In this document: in pieces, positions 7,441-15,605 of the stretch
How the letters are laid out: each line of letters opens with the position of its first letter
Numbering within the stretch: position 1 is the stretch's first letter
Assembly: GCA_964473365.1 (NCBI GenBank)
Contig: CAYYOV010000002.1
Span: 62,001 to 126,000, forward strand
Direction of reading: 5' to 3'
DNA: 64,000 nucleotides
From: 2-02-FULL-55-14 sp964473365
GTDB lineage: Bacteria > Bacteroidota > Ignavibacteria > UBA10030
Made by a program: the position numbers and the translations under genes
The notes under the pieces: generated by a model
Databases searched by the model: none
Seen by the model: only the letters and a program-made list of their open reading frames with translations
Told to the model about the DNA's origin: nothing

Positions 7441-9687
7441 GTGGTCGTGATCTCCCGATCCGTCCCCCGCTCCGTTGTGCAGTTCCTTCCCGGCTGGCGC
7501 CCGCCCGCGCTCCTCGGCGCCGTCGCACTCCTCGTTACCCAGTTCCCGATCGTCAATGTGCTCGGCCTTGAATTCGCGGCGGCCATGGCCCCCGTCGTTG
7601 CATATGTGGCGGGATGGTCGATCGTGCGGTCCGAACTTCCCGTCAGGCCGCGAACGTGGGTTCAGGCCGCCGTGCGCTCGGTCCTGCTCAGCGTTCCGCC
7701 GCTTGTCGTCGGACTTCTGGCGGCCCTCTTCGTCAGAAACTGCGCCTTGCTCGACGGCCTCGTCGATTTCTTGTGGATCGTACCGCCGGCCGCCTTCGTG
7801 GGCTTGGGGCTCGGCGTCCTGGCCCGTGGGCTCACGCTCCGGTGGCCCCGGACGCTCTTCACATTCCTGTGGTTCGCGGTCCTGTCTCAGATCGTCATTG
7901 CCACGTTCTTCGGACCGCAGATCTACGCGTTCAACCTGATCGTCGGCTACTTTCCCGGCTTTTCGTACGATGATACGCTCGGGCTCCCTGGTTCGCTCGA
8001 ACTGTTCCGGCTCGCGAGTCTCTGGTTTGCTGTCACCGCGGTCCTCACGGGGGTACAACTCGAACGCGCTCGGCGTGAACACCGTCTGGTGTGGCGCCGT
8101 TGGTTGACGGGCCTGACGGCAGCCTCATGGGTCCTCCTGGCCGTCTGTTGGGTCCAGTCGGACCGCTTCGGGTGGAGTTCTTCTCTTGAGCAGATCGAAC
8201 GGGAGCTGGGCGGTCGCCGTGATGGCGAGCGTCTCACCATGATGTATCCCTCCGATGTCGTCACCGAGGATCAGGCCGACCGGTTGCTAGCGTTCCATGA
8301 GTTCACCTATGAGCGTCTTCGCCGGACGTTGCGCGTGTCGCCATCACAGAAGGTGGTCTGCTTCGTCTATCGTGATGCGGCTCAGAAGAATCGACTCACG
8401 GGGGGTGGCCGGACGAACTTCACGAAGCCATGGCTGCGTCAGGTCCACCTCTTGCGCTCGGATGTGCGCGAGACCCTGCGCCACGAGATGGTTCACGTCC
8501 TCGCGGCTGATTTCGGCTATCCGGTTCTCGGGATCGGGGTCAACGCCGGCGTAGTCGAGGGATTGGCGGTCGCACTCGATCGGTCATCCAATGGAGAATC
8601 GATCCATCGCGCGGCAGCACAGATCTTCTCAACGGGCTATGCTGGGTCAGTCGAGCAGCTCTTCACGCTCACTGGTTTCTTCCGCAGCAATTCCGCAGTC
8701 TCGTATACGCTGGCCGGCTCGTTCTCGCGCTATCTGATCGAGCGTTTCGGCGTCCGAAACTACAAGACATTTTATCGGACAGGAGATTCTCGCCAGGCCT
8801 TCTTCCATGAGCTTTCCGACCTGACGACCGGATGGCGTCGACGCATCAGCGAGATCCCGCTGACCGCTGCCGACTCTGCCAAGGCGGTACTGATCTATCG
8901 GCGTCCGCCGATCTACGCGCGTGAATGCCTTCGAGTCATCGGTGATCTGCATACGTCTGCGCGGGCTGCGTTCTCGGAGGGCCGCGATGCGGATGGCCTG
9001 CGGTATGCCGAGCGATCATGGTCCCTCACGCGCTCGCCTGAAGCAGCGATGCTGTATGCACAGGGCCTTCTGCGGACCGGACAGCGATCGGAGTTGCTGA
9101 GGTTCGTGGATTCGCTTCGTGCCGATCCTGAGCGGTGGCCGTTCGTCAGGATGCTGGACGTGGCGGCGGGTGATGCGTTGTGGGGAATGGATTCGCTCGT
9201 TGCGGCCGCTGACGCCTATGAGCGTGTGCGGGATATGCGCCTGTCGCTCGGTTGGACGGAAACTACGGCGTTTCGGTGGGAAGCGTTGACCCGATGGGGA
9301 TGGGACCGGCCATTGGTGGCGGCGGTCATCGGTCAGGACCCGGATTCGATTCGCAGAAGGATCTTCGAAGCGGCTGCGCTTGCCGGGCGGGGTCGGCCGC
9401 ACAGTGCGTTGCTGCGCTATGCTGCGGCGCGCTTGATCTCATCGGAGCAAGAACCGGACGCCGTCATCCGGCTCCTCTCAGGCACTGCGCCCCTGGGGCA
9501 CAATATGCTCAACTATGTCGCGCGTCGAAAACTGGCCTCCGCCTATGTCGCCAACGGTTCCTGGGAGCGGGCGAAAGCGATGCTGTGGGAATCGCTGAAC
9601 TACACCGACAACGAGGCCGAGCTCCTCAATGTGAACGACACGATCGCGTATGTCGAATGGCTGAAGGCGCGCCTGCCAAAACGATGA
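7441..9687 (+). CDS. Polytopic membrane protein with gluzincin peptidase-like and TPR regions
   Basis: A 748-residue protein. Residues 20-240 hold about seven membrane segments with no recognised family. After them comes a soluble domain with an HExxH zinc motif (RHEMVHVL, His348/His352). A second element VVEGLA follows with Glu373 placed as a third ligand, the arrangement of gluzincins and peptidase-MA-like domains. From about residue 495 the protein is helical, with TPR-like repeats (for example LRYAERSWSLTRSPEAAMLYAQGLLRTGQRSE). Protease activity is an inference from the zinc motif. The start is a GTG at 7441, 122 bases after murA. It converges on the TMTC-like gene with only 6 bases between stop codons. 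Confidence 0.65.
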   Translation: MVVISRSVPRSVVQFLPGWRPPALLGAVALLVTQFPIVNVLGLEFAAAMAPVVAYVAGWSIVRSELPVRPRTWVQAAVRSVLLSVPPLVVGLLAALFVRNCALLDGLVDFLWIVPPAAFVGLGLGVLARGLTLRWPRTLFTFLWFAVLSQIVIATFFGPQIYAFNLIVGYFPGFSYDDTLGLPGSLELFRLASLWFAVTAVLTGVQLERARREHRLVWRRWLTGLTAASWVLLAVCWVQSDRFGWSSSLEQIERELGGRRDGERLTMMYPSDVVTEDQADRLLAFHEFTYERLRRTLRVSPSQKVVCFVYRDAAQKNRLTGGGRTNFTKPWLRQVHLLRSDVRETLRHEMVHVLAADFGYPVLGIGVNAGVVEGLAVALDRSSNGESIHRAAAQIFSTGYAGSVEQLFTLTGFFRSNSAVSYTLAGSFSRYLIERFGVRNYKTFYRTGDSRQAFFHELSDLTTGWRRRISEIPLTAADSAKAVLIYRRPPIYARECLRVIGDLHTSARAAFSEGRDADGLRYAERSWSLTRSPEAAMLYAQGLLRTGQRSELLRFVDSLRADPERWPFVRMLDVAAGDALWGMDSLVAAADAYERVRDMRLSLGWTETTAFRWEALTRWGWDRPLVAAVIGQDPDSIRRRIFEAAALAGRGRPHSALLRYAAARLISSEQEPDAVIRLLSGTAPLGHNMLNYVARRKLASAYVANGSWERAKAMLWESLNYTDNEAELLNVNDTIAYVEWLKARLPKR

Positions 9688-9693
9688 TCGTGG

Positions 9694-11340
9694 CTATCGC
9701 TTCTCCACGCTAACCTCGTATCCCGCCCGCCGCAATACCTCCAATTCTGTCGCCGCCTCCCCCGTTCGTCCCATCTCGAGCAGCAATTCGACGCGCTCGA
9801 CAGACCACGCTACATTCATCGGTTGAAGGGCGAGTGCGAGGTTCACGTCGCGGAGCGCGTCTTCGCGTCGGAGCAATTGCCTGAAAATGGAGGCCCGCAC
9901 CATGTGGGTGCTGGCATCAGCAGGATCGAGTCGTAGCGCTTCCGTGAGGTCCAGAAGCGCTCCGTCCGTTCGTCCCATGGCCGCCCGCACGACGCCTCGG
10001 TTGACATACGCCGTCCGTAAACTCGCGTCGCGATCGAGCGCGATGGTGAAGCTCTCTTCCGCACGTACGAGATCGCCCGCTTCTTGCGCAAGCGCTGAAC
10101 CGAGGTAGGAATGGGCCACGGCCGAAGCCGGCGCGCGATCGGTGGTATACCTCCACAGCGCCTCACTGCTGCTCCAGGTCTCTCCGTGAATACTGCTCAA
10201 CGTTCCGAGTGCCGCGAGCGCCACCACCGCCGCAATTTTCAGGGGTCGGGCGAAGCGTCCTTCATTGCGGGCCAGGGACGATTGAACCACGGCCGCAGCC
10301 AGAATGCTCAGACCAAGCGACGCGACGTACGTGTATCGATCGGCCACGGGTGAACCGTCCTCGAGTGGAGCCATCAGGGCGGCGATCAGAGAGGCGAGCA
10401 CCCAAGCGAGTCCGAATCGCAGGTCCTGACGATCGCGGCTCCAGCGCCACAGTTGGACCACGATGGCAAGTGCGGCGAACGCGAACAGCCAGTCCCACAC
10501 ATCAAAATGAAGCGGAGGATACAGGACCACGAGATGACGCGGCGCAGCTGTCTTTGTGCCGAAGAACATCAGGAGCGTGAGAGGACGGAAGAAGAGCTCA
10601 TCAGCCCAGGGCCACGCCGCACGATCCATTGCGGCGTTGGCGAACCGGCCAGCCACGGCCGTCGCAAGAGTGGCCGCGCTAATGATCGCAAACGGAACTA
10701 CAGTTGCGAGGCTGCGGCGCCGTTCGCCCTCCAGGATCCGCCTGTCGTACCAATAGAGGAGAAGGGGCAGTGGTGCGGTAGTAACACTGCTGCAAGCAGC
10801 AGCAAGCGCCGCCGCCAGTGAGGCAGCGTACCACGCGCCGGATCCGCTCCTGCGAAAACGGTCGAAGGCCAGGAGTGCGGCGAGAACGAAGAGTCCGGCC
10901 AGGACCTCCGCGCGACCCGAGATCCAGACCACGGCCTCAACCCGCATTGGATGCAGGGAGAACAACAGGGCGCCGATCACTGCGGGGATTTGGTCGGCCC
11001 GCAGGAGTCTCAGAAGTCGATACAGAAGTATCACCGCCACGGTGTGGAGCGCGACGTTCACGCCGTGGAATCCGGCCGCTCCAGGACCCCCGATGGAAGA
11101 CTGCAGAATGTACGTGAGCTGGACGACCGGCTGATACGGGAATGCGGTCCAGTCGAGGAACAATCGGGAAAGGCGCGTCAGCAGATCGCCCGCCTCAGAC
11201 AACGGGGCAAGGACCTGAAGGGGGTCCCCCCAATTCACGAACGGATAGGAGATGGCCTTTGCGAAGGCAGCGATCGTTGCGGCAGCGCAGACGACGAGAG
11301 GCCGCCAACGGATGGATGTAGCATCAGCATGAGGATCCAT
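9694..11340 (-). CDS. TMTC-like GT-C glycosyltransferase with TPR tail
   Basis: A 548-residue membrane protein. The region NVALHTVAVILLYRLL, then LFSLHPMRVEAVVWISGRAEVLAGLF and later VADRYTYVASLG match the DUF1736/TMTC signature (HPxxxEAVxxxxGRAExL and DRYxYxxxxG). Animal TMTC proteins are O-mannosyltransferases; bacterial relatives are mostly uncharacterised. About ten membrane segments occupy residues 15-400 and three or four TPR units follow (about 415-540). The start was set at the ATG at 11340 (MDPHADATS). The longer frame to 11406 runs into the DUF4180 gene upstream, and the 38-base gap here suggests one transcript with it. Confidence 0.75.
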   Translation of the reverse strand: MDPHADATSIRWRPLVVCAAATIAAFAKAISYPFVNWGDPLQVLAPLSEAGDLLTRLSRLFLDWTAFPYQPVVQLTYILQSSIGGPGAAGFHGVNVALHTVAVILLYRLLRLLRADQIPAVIGALLFSLHPMRVEAVVWISGRAEVLAGLFVLAALLAFDRFRRSGSGAWYAASLAAALAAACSSVTTAPLPLLLYWYDRRILEGERRRSLATVVPFAIISAATLATAVAGRFANAAMDRAAWPWADELFFRPLTLLMFFGTKTAAPRHLVVLYPPLHFDVWDWLFAFAALAIVVQLWRWSRDRQDLRFGLAWVLASLIAALMAPLEDGSPVADRYTYVASLGLSILAAAVVQSSLARNEGRFARPLKIAAVVALAALGTLSSIHGETWSSSEALWRYTTDRAPASAVAHSYLGSALAQEAGDLVRAEESFTIALDRDASLRTAYVNRGVVRAAMGRTDGALLDLTEALRLDPADASTHMVRASIFRQLLRREDALRDVNLALALQPMNVAWSVERVELLLEMGRTGEAATELEVLRRAGYEVSVEKR

Positions 11341-11378
11341 GTGCGCGATCGTTCTGATGGGTCCTTGTCGTGTTGAGG

Positions 11379-11741
11379 TCAGTCCACATCGGTGGAGCAA
11401 AGCCACTCGACGGCCGCCGAGACATCTTCGAATGTCCGGAACTGCTGACCTTGCCGTGCTTCACGCACGAATGCGTTGAAGTTCGCTGAATCGTTCACGT
11501 CCGGGGTAACAACGGCGGCGACGCGAAGACGATAGTTGACCAATTTCTGAATGAACGTCCCCGCGAATCGGGAGCGAAGATCGTAGAATGTCGGGGGCAA
11601 CGCCCCCGGAAGGATCAGGACGTGGTCCGTTCGCTGCTCGACGGATGCTACGATAATGGCGTCTGCATCGTCGGTCGTCTCGATCCCGGCGACGCACTCC
11701 AACACGGGACTGCTCTCCGTTGGTCGTATCCGGAGTTCCAT
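11379..11741 (-). CDS. DUF4180 domain protein
   Basis: A 120-residue cytoplasmic protein. The central stretch FYDLRSRFAGTFIQKLVNYRLRVA is the DUF4180 signature, and the C-terminal AAVEWL is also typical. It resembles small STAS-like/flavodoxin-fold regulators, but the family function is unknown. It is divergent from eno (120 bases between starts) and upstream of the TMTC-like gene on the same strand. Confidence 0.75.
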   Translation of the reverse strand: MELRIRPTESSPVLECVAGIETTDDADAIIVASVEQRTDHVLILPGALPPTFYDLRSRFAGTFIQKLVNYRLRVAAVVTPDVNDSANFNAFVREARQGQQFRTFEDVSAAVEWLCSTDVD

Positions 11742-11807
11742 GGACGAGCGAGCGTTGAAAATTGTCCGGTGAATATACAGGAAAATGCGCGGAGCCGTTC
11801 ATTGCAA

Positions 11808-11832
11808 TTCCCCCCTTTTTTGGGGAACTTTT
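11808..11832 (+). promoter_or_regulatory. Terminator-like hairpin in the enolase leader
   Basis: TTCCCC/GGGGAA stem (11808-11813 and 11822-11827) with a C/T-rich loop, followed by CTTTT. It lies about 28 bases upstream of the enolase ATG and downstream of the only AT-rich, TATA-like element (around 11771-11778). It could attenuate transcription or end a short leader RNA. It could also simply be a chance structure. Confidence 0.35.
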
Positions 11833-11860
11833 GCATTGCTCACCACGGAGAATGACCCCC

Positions 11861-13159
11861 ATGTCGAACCTACATATCAAAGATGTCTGGGCCCGCGAGA
11901 TCCTCGATTCGCGCGGCAATCCAACGATCGAAGTCGATGTCGAACTTGAAGACGGCACGCTCGGCCGCGCGGCGGTCCCGAGTGGCGCATCCACCGGCGA
12001 GAACGAGGCCGTCGAATTGCGCGACGGAGATAAGGCCCGCTACCTGGGAAAGGGCGTCCTGAAGGCCGTCGAGAACGTCAACACCGTCCTTGCCGACGAA
12101 GTGACGGGCTTCGAGGCCACCGACCAGATCGGAATCGACAAGCTGATGATCCAGCTTGACGGCACCCCGACCAAGAGCAAGCTGGGCGCGAACGCCATTC
12201 TCGGCGTCTCCCTGGCAGTCGCCAAAGCTGCAGCCCAGTCGCTCCGCCTGCCGCTGTACCGGTACATCGGCGGCTCCAATGCGCGCGTACTGCCCGCCCC
12301 GATGATGAACATCCTGAACGGCGGCAAGCATGCCGACAACAACGTCGACCCGCAGGAATTCATGATCATGCCGCTCGACGCGCCCTCTTTCGCCGAAGGA
12401 CTTCGGATGGGGGCGGAGATCTTCCACGCGTTGAAGTCGGTCCTGCACAAGAAAGGGTACAACACGGCCGTCGGGGACGAAGGGGGCTTTGCTCCAAACC
12501 TGAAGTCGAACGAAGAAGCGGTTGAGGTGATCCTCGAGGCGATCTCCAAAGCCGGCTACAAGGCCGGCGAGCAGGTCTATCTGGCGCTGGATCCTGCGGC
12601 GAGCGAGTTCTACGACGCTGACAAGAAGCGTTACGTCTTCTCGAAGTCCGATAAGTCCGAGAAGACGTCTGAGCAGATGGTGAAGTTCTGGGAATCATGG
12701 GTGAAGCAGTACCCGATCATCTCGATCGAGGACGGAATGGCCGAGAACGATTGGGAAGGGTGGAAGCTCCTGACCGACACCATCGGCGCGCGCACACAGC
12801 TCGTCGGCGACGACCTGTTCGTGACGAACGTCGACTACCTCTCGAAGGGCATCGACCGCGGGGTCGCGAACGCGATCCTCCTGAAGGTCAACCAGATCGG
12901 CACGCTCACCGAGACGCTTGACGCCATCGAAATGGCGAAGCGGGCCAAGTACGCGACGATCCTGAGCCATCGTTCGGGCGAAACGGAAGATGCCACGATC
13001 GCCGACATCGCAGTGGCGACGAACGCAGCGCAGATCAAGACCGGCTCCGCCAGCCGGACGGACCGCATTGCGAAGTACAATCAACTGCTCCGGATCGAGG
13101 AAGACCTCGATACAAATGGGTACTATGCCGGCCTCGGAGCACTGAACGTAAAGTTCTGA
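11861..13159 (+). CDS. eno: Enolase (phosphopyruvate hydratase)
   Basis: Converts 2-phosphoglycerate to phosphoenolpyruvate in glycolysis and gluconeogenesis. The 432-residue protein contains the expected blocks: REILDSRGNPTIEVDV, GASTGENEAVELRDGD, LNGGKHADNNVDPQEFMI, VGDEGGFAPN, the Mg-binding SIEDGMAENDW and VGDDLFVTN, and SHRSGETED with QIKTGS. The ATG at 11861 gives the canonical MSNLHIKDVWAREILD start, with GGAG ten bases upstream. In-frame ATGs upstream (11762, 11852) are less likely. The gene is on its own and divergent from the DUF4180 gene. Confidence 0.97.
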   Translation: MSNLHIKDVWAREILDSRGNPTIEVDVELEDGTLGRAAVPSGASTGENEAVELRDGDKARYLGKGVLKAVENVNTVLADEVTGFEATDQIGIDKLMIQLDGTPTKSKLGANAILGVSLAVAKAAAQSLRLPLYRYIGGSNARVLPAPMMNILNGGKHADNNVDPQEFMIMPLDAPSFAEGLRMGAEIFHALKSVLHKKGYNTAVGDEGGFAPNLKSNEEAVEVILEAISKAGYKAGEQVYLALDPAASEFYDADKKRYVFSKSDKSEKTSEQMVKFWESWVKQYPIISIEDGMAENDWEGWKLLTDTIGARTQLVGDDLFVTNVDYLSKGIDRGVANAILLKVNQIGTLTETLDAIEMAKRAKYATILSHRSGETEDATIADIAVATNAAQIKTGSASRTDRIAKYNQLLRIEEDLDTNGYYAGLGALNVKF

Positions 13160-13186
13160 CCAAGCCCACAGGTTCATGAGGTGACC

Positions 13187-13981
13187 ATGCGGACGGCACG
13201 GGCGTGGTTGGTGGTGCTTTTGACAGCGGCCGTGGGCGGGTGTGACCCGTCCTCGACCGAGCCCGTGATCGACGCTCCGTCATTCTACGTCGGCCAACGG
13301 TGGATCTACACGCACGATGCGGTGCTGACCGATTCGACCGGTGCTGTCGTGAATGCCCTGCATGATTCGGTGGAGGTGAAGGTCGGCTCGGTGGCTGAGA
13401 CGCTTGATGGGATGACCGGCCTCGTGCGAATGGACCTCGTGTCGCTGCTTCCGTGGTTTGGTCCTGGTCCGGCCCCCGGCATCCAGAGCCTTTGGTATGG
13501 AGCCACCGGGGAAGGACTGACAGAATATGCCTATCGCAACCCTGGGGCGACGGTCCTTGTCATGCTCGGTGCTGGCGGAGAGCGACGTATCTTCAGAGCC
13601 GGGAGTCTCTTCGACCCGTTGCGGGCTGTCCGGCAGGAGGCAGCAGGAGATTCGATCCAGCGTCGCGAGGAACCGCGCAGAGTTTTGACCTATCCACTGA
13701 AGAAGGGGACGGCGTGGGACGCCTTCCGCGTGCCCTTCCTTCAGCACCGGGAAGTTGCTGAAATCGAGACGATCGGAATAATGGGGCGCAATATGCAGGC
13801 CGCCCGGATCCGAACAACGCTGCCGGTCGAGTACGGACCACTGGAATGGGACGATTGGGTCTCTCCCCGAGGCCTGCTGCGACGAGTGATCCGCATGTCG
13901 TTTGAGGTGTACGACGCGAATATGGCGCGTGTTGGACGAAACACGCAGACGGAGACCGCAACGCTCGTCATAATGGAGTAA
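13187..13981 (+). CDS. Putative lipoprotein of unknown function
   Basis: A 264-residue protein with an N-terminal signal ending in the lipobox-like AAVGGC, so the mature protein probably starts at a lipidated Cys (about residue 19). The remainder is predicted mostly beta: YVGQRWIYTHDAVL, then alternating hydrophobic strands and a final ETATLVIME. No family was recognised. The ATG at 13187 has GAGGTG just upstream; a GTG at 13181 is an alternative. It lies 27 bases after eno and may be read through from it. Confidence 0.6.
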   Translation: MRTARAWLVVLLTAAVGGCDPSSTEPVIDAPSFYVGQRWIYTHDAVLTDSTGAVVNALHDSVEVKVGSVAETLDGMTGLVRMDLVSLLPWFGPGPAPGIQSLWYGATGEGLTEYAYRNPGATVLVMLGAGGERRIFRAGSLFDPLRAVRQEAAGDSIQRREEPRRVLTYPLKKGTAWDAFRVPFLQHREVAEIETIGIMGRNMQAARIRTTLPVEYGPLEWDDWVSPRGLLRRVIRMSFEVYDANMARVGRNTQTETATLVIME

Positions 13982-13985
13982 ATCC

Positions 13986-14001
13986 CGACCGATGACGGTC
14001 G
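13986..14001 (+). terminator. Weak hairpin after the lipoprotein gene
   Basis: Six-bp stem CGACCG/CGGTCG with an ATGA loop, starting 5 bases after the stop codon. No T tract of note follows. Confidence 0.25.
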
Positions 14002-14046
14002 CTCTGAATTTCCACCATGCAAAAGTTCACCATTCGTTGAGCACCC

Positions 14047-15435
14047 ATGAAGATCAAATTCGGCACTGACGGTTGGCGTGGCGTGATCGCGCAGGATTTC
14101 ACGTTCGACAATCTCGCGCGGGTGGCGCAAGCGACCGCTCGCTACTACAAGAAGCACAAGAAGATCAAGAACGGCATGGTGATCGGCTACGACGCGCGGT
14201 TCCTGTCGAAGGAATTCGCCGAGAAGGTCGCGGAGGTCATCGCGAACAATGGCATCCGCGTGGTGCTTTCGGACAAGATCTCGTCAACGCCCATGGTCTC
14301 ACTGCTGACGGTCAAGCGGAAAGCGGCCGGGGGCGTTGTCATTACGGCGAGCCACAATCCCGCCAAGTACAACGGCTTCAAGATCAAGGGCGACTTCGGC
14401 GGACCGGCGCATCCGGAGATGATCGAGAAGGTGGAAAAGGAACTGGCAAAGGTGCGCACCGTTCCTTCGAGCAAGCGATCGTTCACGGACCTCGTGGCGA
14501 AGGGTCTGATCCAGCGCATCGATTTCACGCAGGTGTACGTCGAAGACATGCGGACGAAGATCGATATTGACCGGATCCGAGCGGCTGGTATCAAGGTCGC
14601 CTACGACGCCATGCATGGCGCCGGCCAGGGTGTGATGGACCAGCTTGTTCCGCTGGCCGTATCGCTTCGCGGCTCATACAATCCATCCTTTGGTGGCGCC
14701 CACCCGGAACCGCTCCCGCAACACCTGGCCGAACTCGCCAAGGCAGTGGTGGACCGCAAGTGCGATATTGGCATCGCGACGGATGGCGACGCCGACCGGA
14801 TCGGCGCGTACGATGAGAAGGGAGAGTTCGTGGACTCTCACCGTATCTTCGCCATCCTCGTGAAGTACCTCTGGCAACAAAAGGGGTGGAGGGGTGAGGT
14901 CGCGAAATCGTTCTCCGTCAGTCAGATCATCGACAAGATGTGCAAAGCGTACGGCATCACGCTCCATGAGACGGCCATCGGATTCAAGTATCTGTGCCGG
15001 TTGATGACAGAGCGGGACATCCTGGTGGCGGCGGAGGAGAGCGGTGGTCTGGGTGTCAAGGGACATCTCCCCGAGCGTGACGGCATCCACATCGGCTTGT
15101 TGCTGTGCGAGATCATGGCCGTCCGAAAGATGAAGCTGAGCGAACTCGTCGAAGAGGTCATGAAAGAGTTCGGCTGGCACCATTTCAACCGGTACGATGC
15201 GCACCTGACGGAAAAGGAAAAGGTCCGGGTCCTGGGCGTCTACAAGAAGGGCGTCAAGACCCTTGCAGGGTACCCCATCCAGCGTGTGGAAACGAAGGAT
15301 GGCTTCAAGCTCTTCGTCGAACCAGGTTGGGTTTTGGTCCGGGCGTCGGGAACAGAACCGCTGATCCGATTTTATGCTGAAGCCGACACGCCGGAGCGGG
15401 TGCAAGCACTCCTGACGGCAGCTCGGTCCGTGTAG
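14047..15435 (+). CDS. Phosphoglucomutase/phosphomannomutase (alpha-D-phosphohexomutase)
   Basis: Interconverts hexose 1- and 6-phosphates through a phosphoserine. The 462-residue protein has all four superfamily sites: the phosphoserine loop ITASHNP (Ser102), the Mg loop DGDADR (Asp246, 248, 250), the sugar-recognition loop EESGGLG and the phosphate-binding loop RASGTEPLIRFY. The N terminus KIKFGTDGWRGVIAQDFT is typical. The length fits two-substrate PGM/PMM enzymes. The sequence cannot tell glucose, mannose and glucosamine specificity apart. A strong hairpin terminator follows. Confidence 0.92.
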   Translation: MKIKFGTDGWRGVIAQDFTFDNLARVAQATARYYKKHKKIKNGMVIGYDARFLSKEFAEKVAEVIANNGIRVVLSDKISSTPMVSLLTVKRKAAGGVVITASHNPAKYNGFKIKGDFGGPAHPEMIEKVEKELAKVRTVPSSKRSFTDLVAKGLIQRIDFTQVYVEDMRTKIDIDRIRAAGIKVAYDAMHGAGQGVMDQLVPLAVSLRGSYNPSFGGAHPEPLPQHLAELAKAVVDRKCDIGIATDGDADRIGAYDEKGEFVDSHRIFAILVKYLWQQKGWRGEVAKSFSVSQIIDKMCKAYGITLHETAIGFKYLCRLMTERDILVAAEESGGLGVKGHLPERDGIHIGLLLCEIMAVRKMKLSELVEEVMKEFGWHHFNRYDAHLTEKEKVRVLGVYKKGVKTLAGYPIQRVETKDGFKLFVEPGWVLVRASGTEPLIRFYAEADTPERVQALLTAARSV

Positions 15436-15462
15436 CTCGTACTCGGCGGGAAGCAATGCTCC

Positions 15463-15497
15463 AGGGTGCGGAAGCCCGATCCGCACCCTTGCCGTTT
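15463..15497 (+). terminator. Intrinsic terminator after the phosphohexomutase gene
   Basis: Perfect 10-bp stem AGGGTGCGGA/TCCGCACCCT (15463-15472 and 15480-15489) with a 7-base loop, followed by TGCCGTTTT. Confidence 0.7.
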
Positions 15498-15605
15498 TGT
15501 GCGGGAGGTCAGGTCCCCTGCATACACTGCAGCCGCACCGCTAGCAGCGAAGGGGTCGTTCCACCTACGATTTCTCTGGTCCGATCATCGAACGAGTGTT
15601 TGTCT

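Noticed and set aside
7033..8082. 349-codon minus-strand ORF over murA and the gluzincin gene
   Set aside because: It is antisense to two genes with clear families, and its composition is charged and repetitive.
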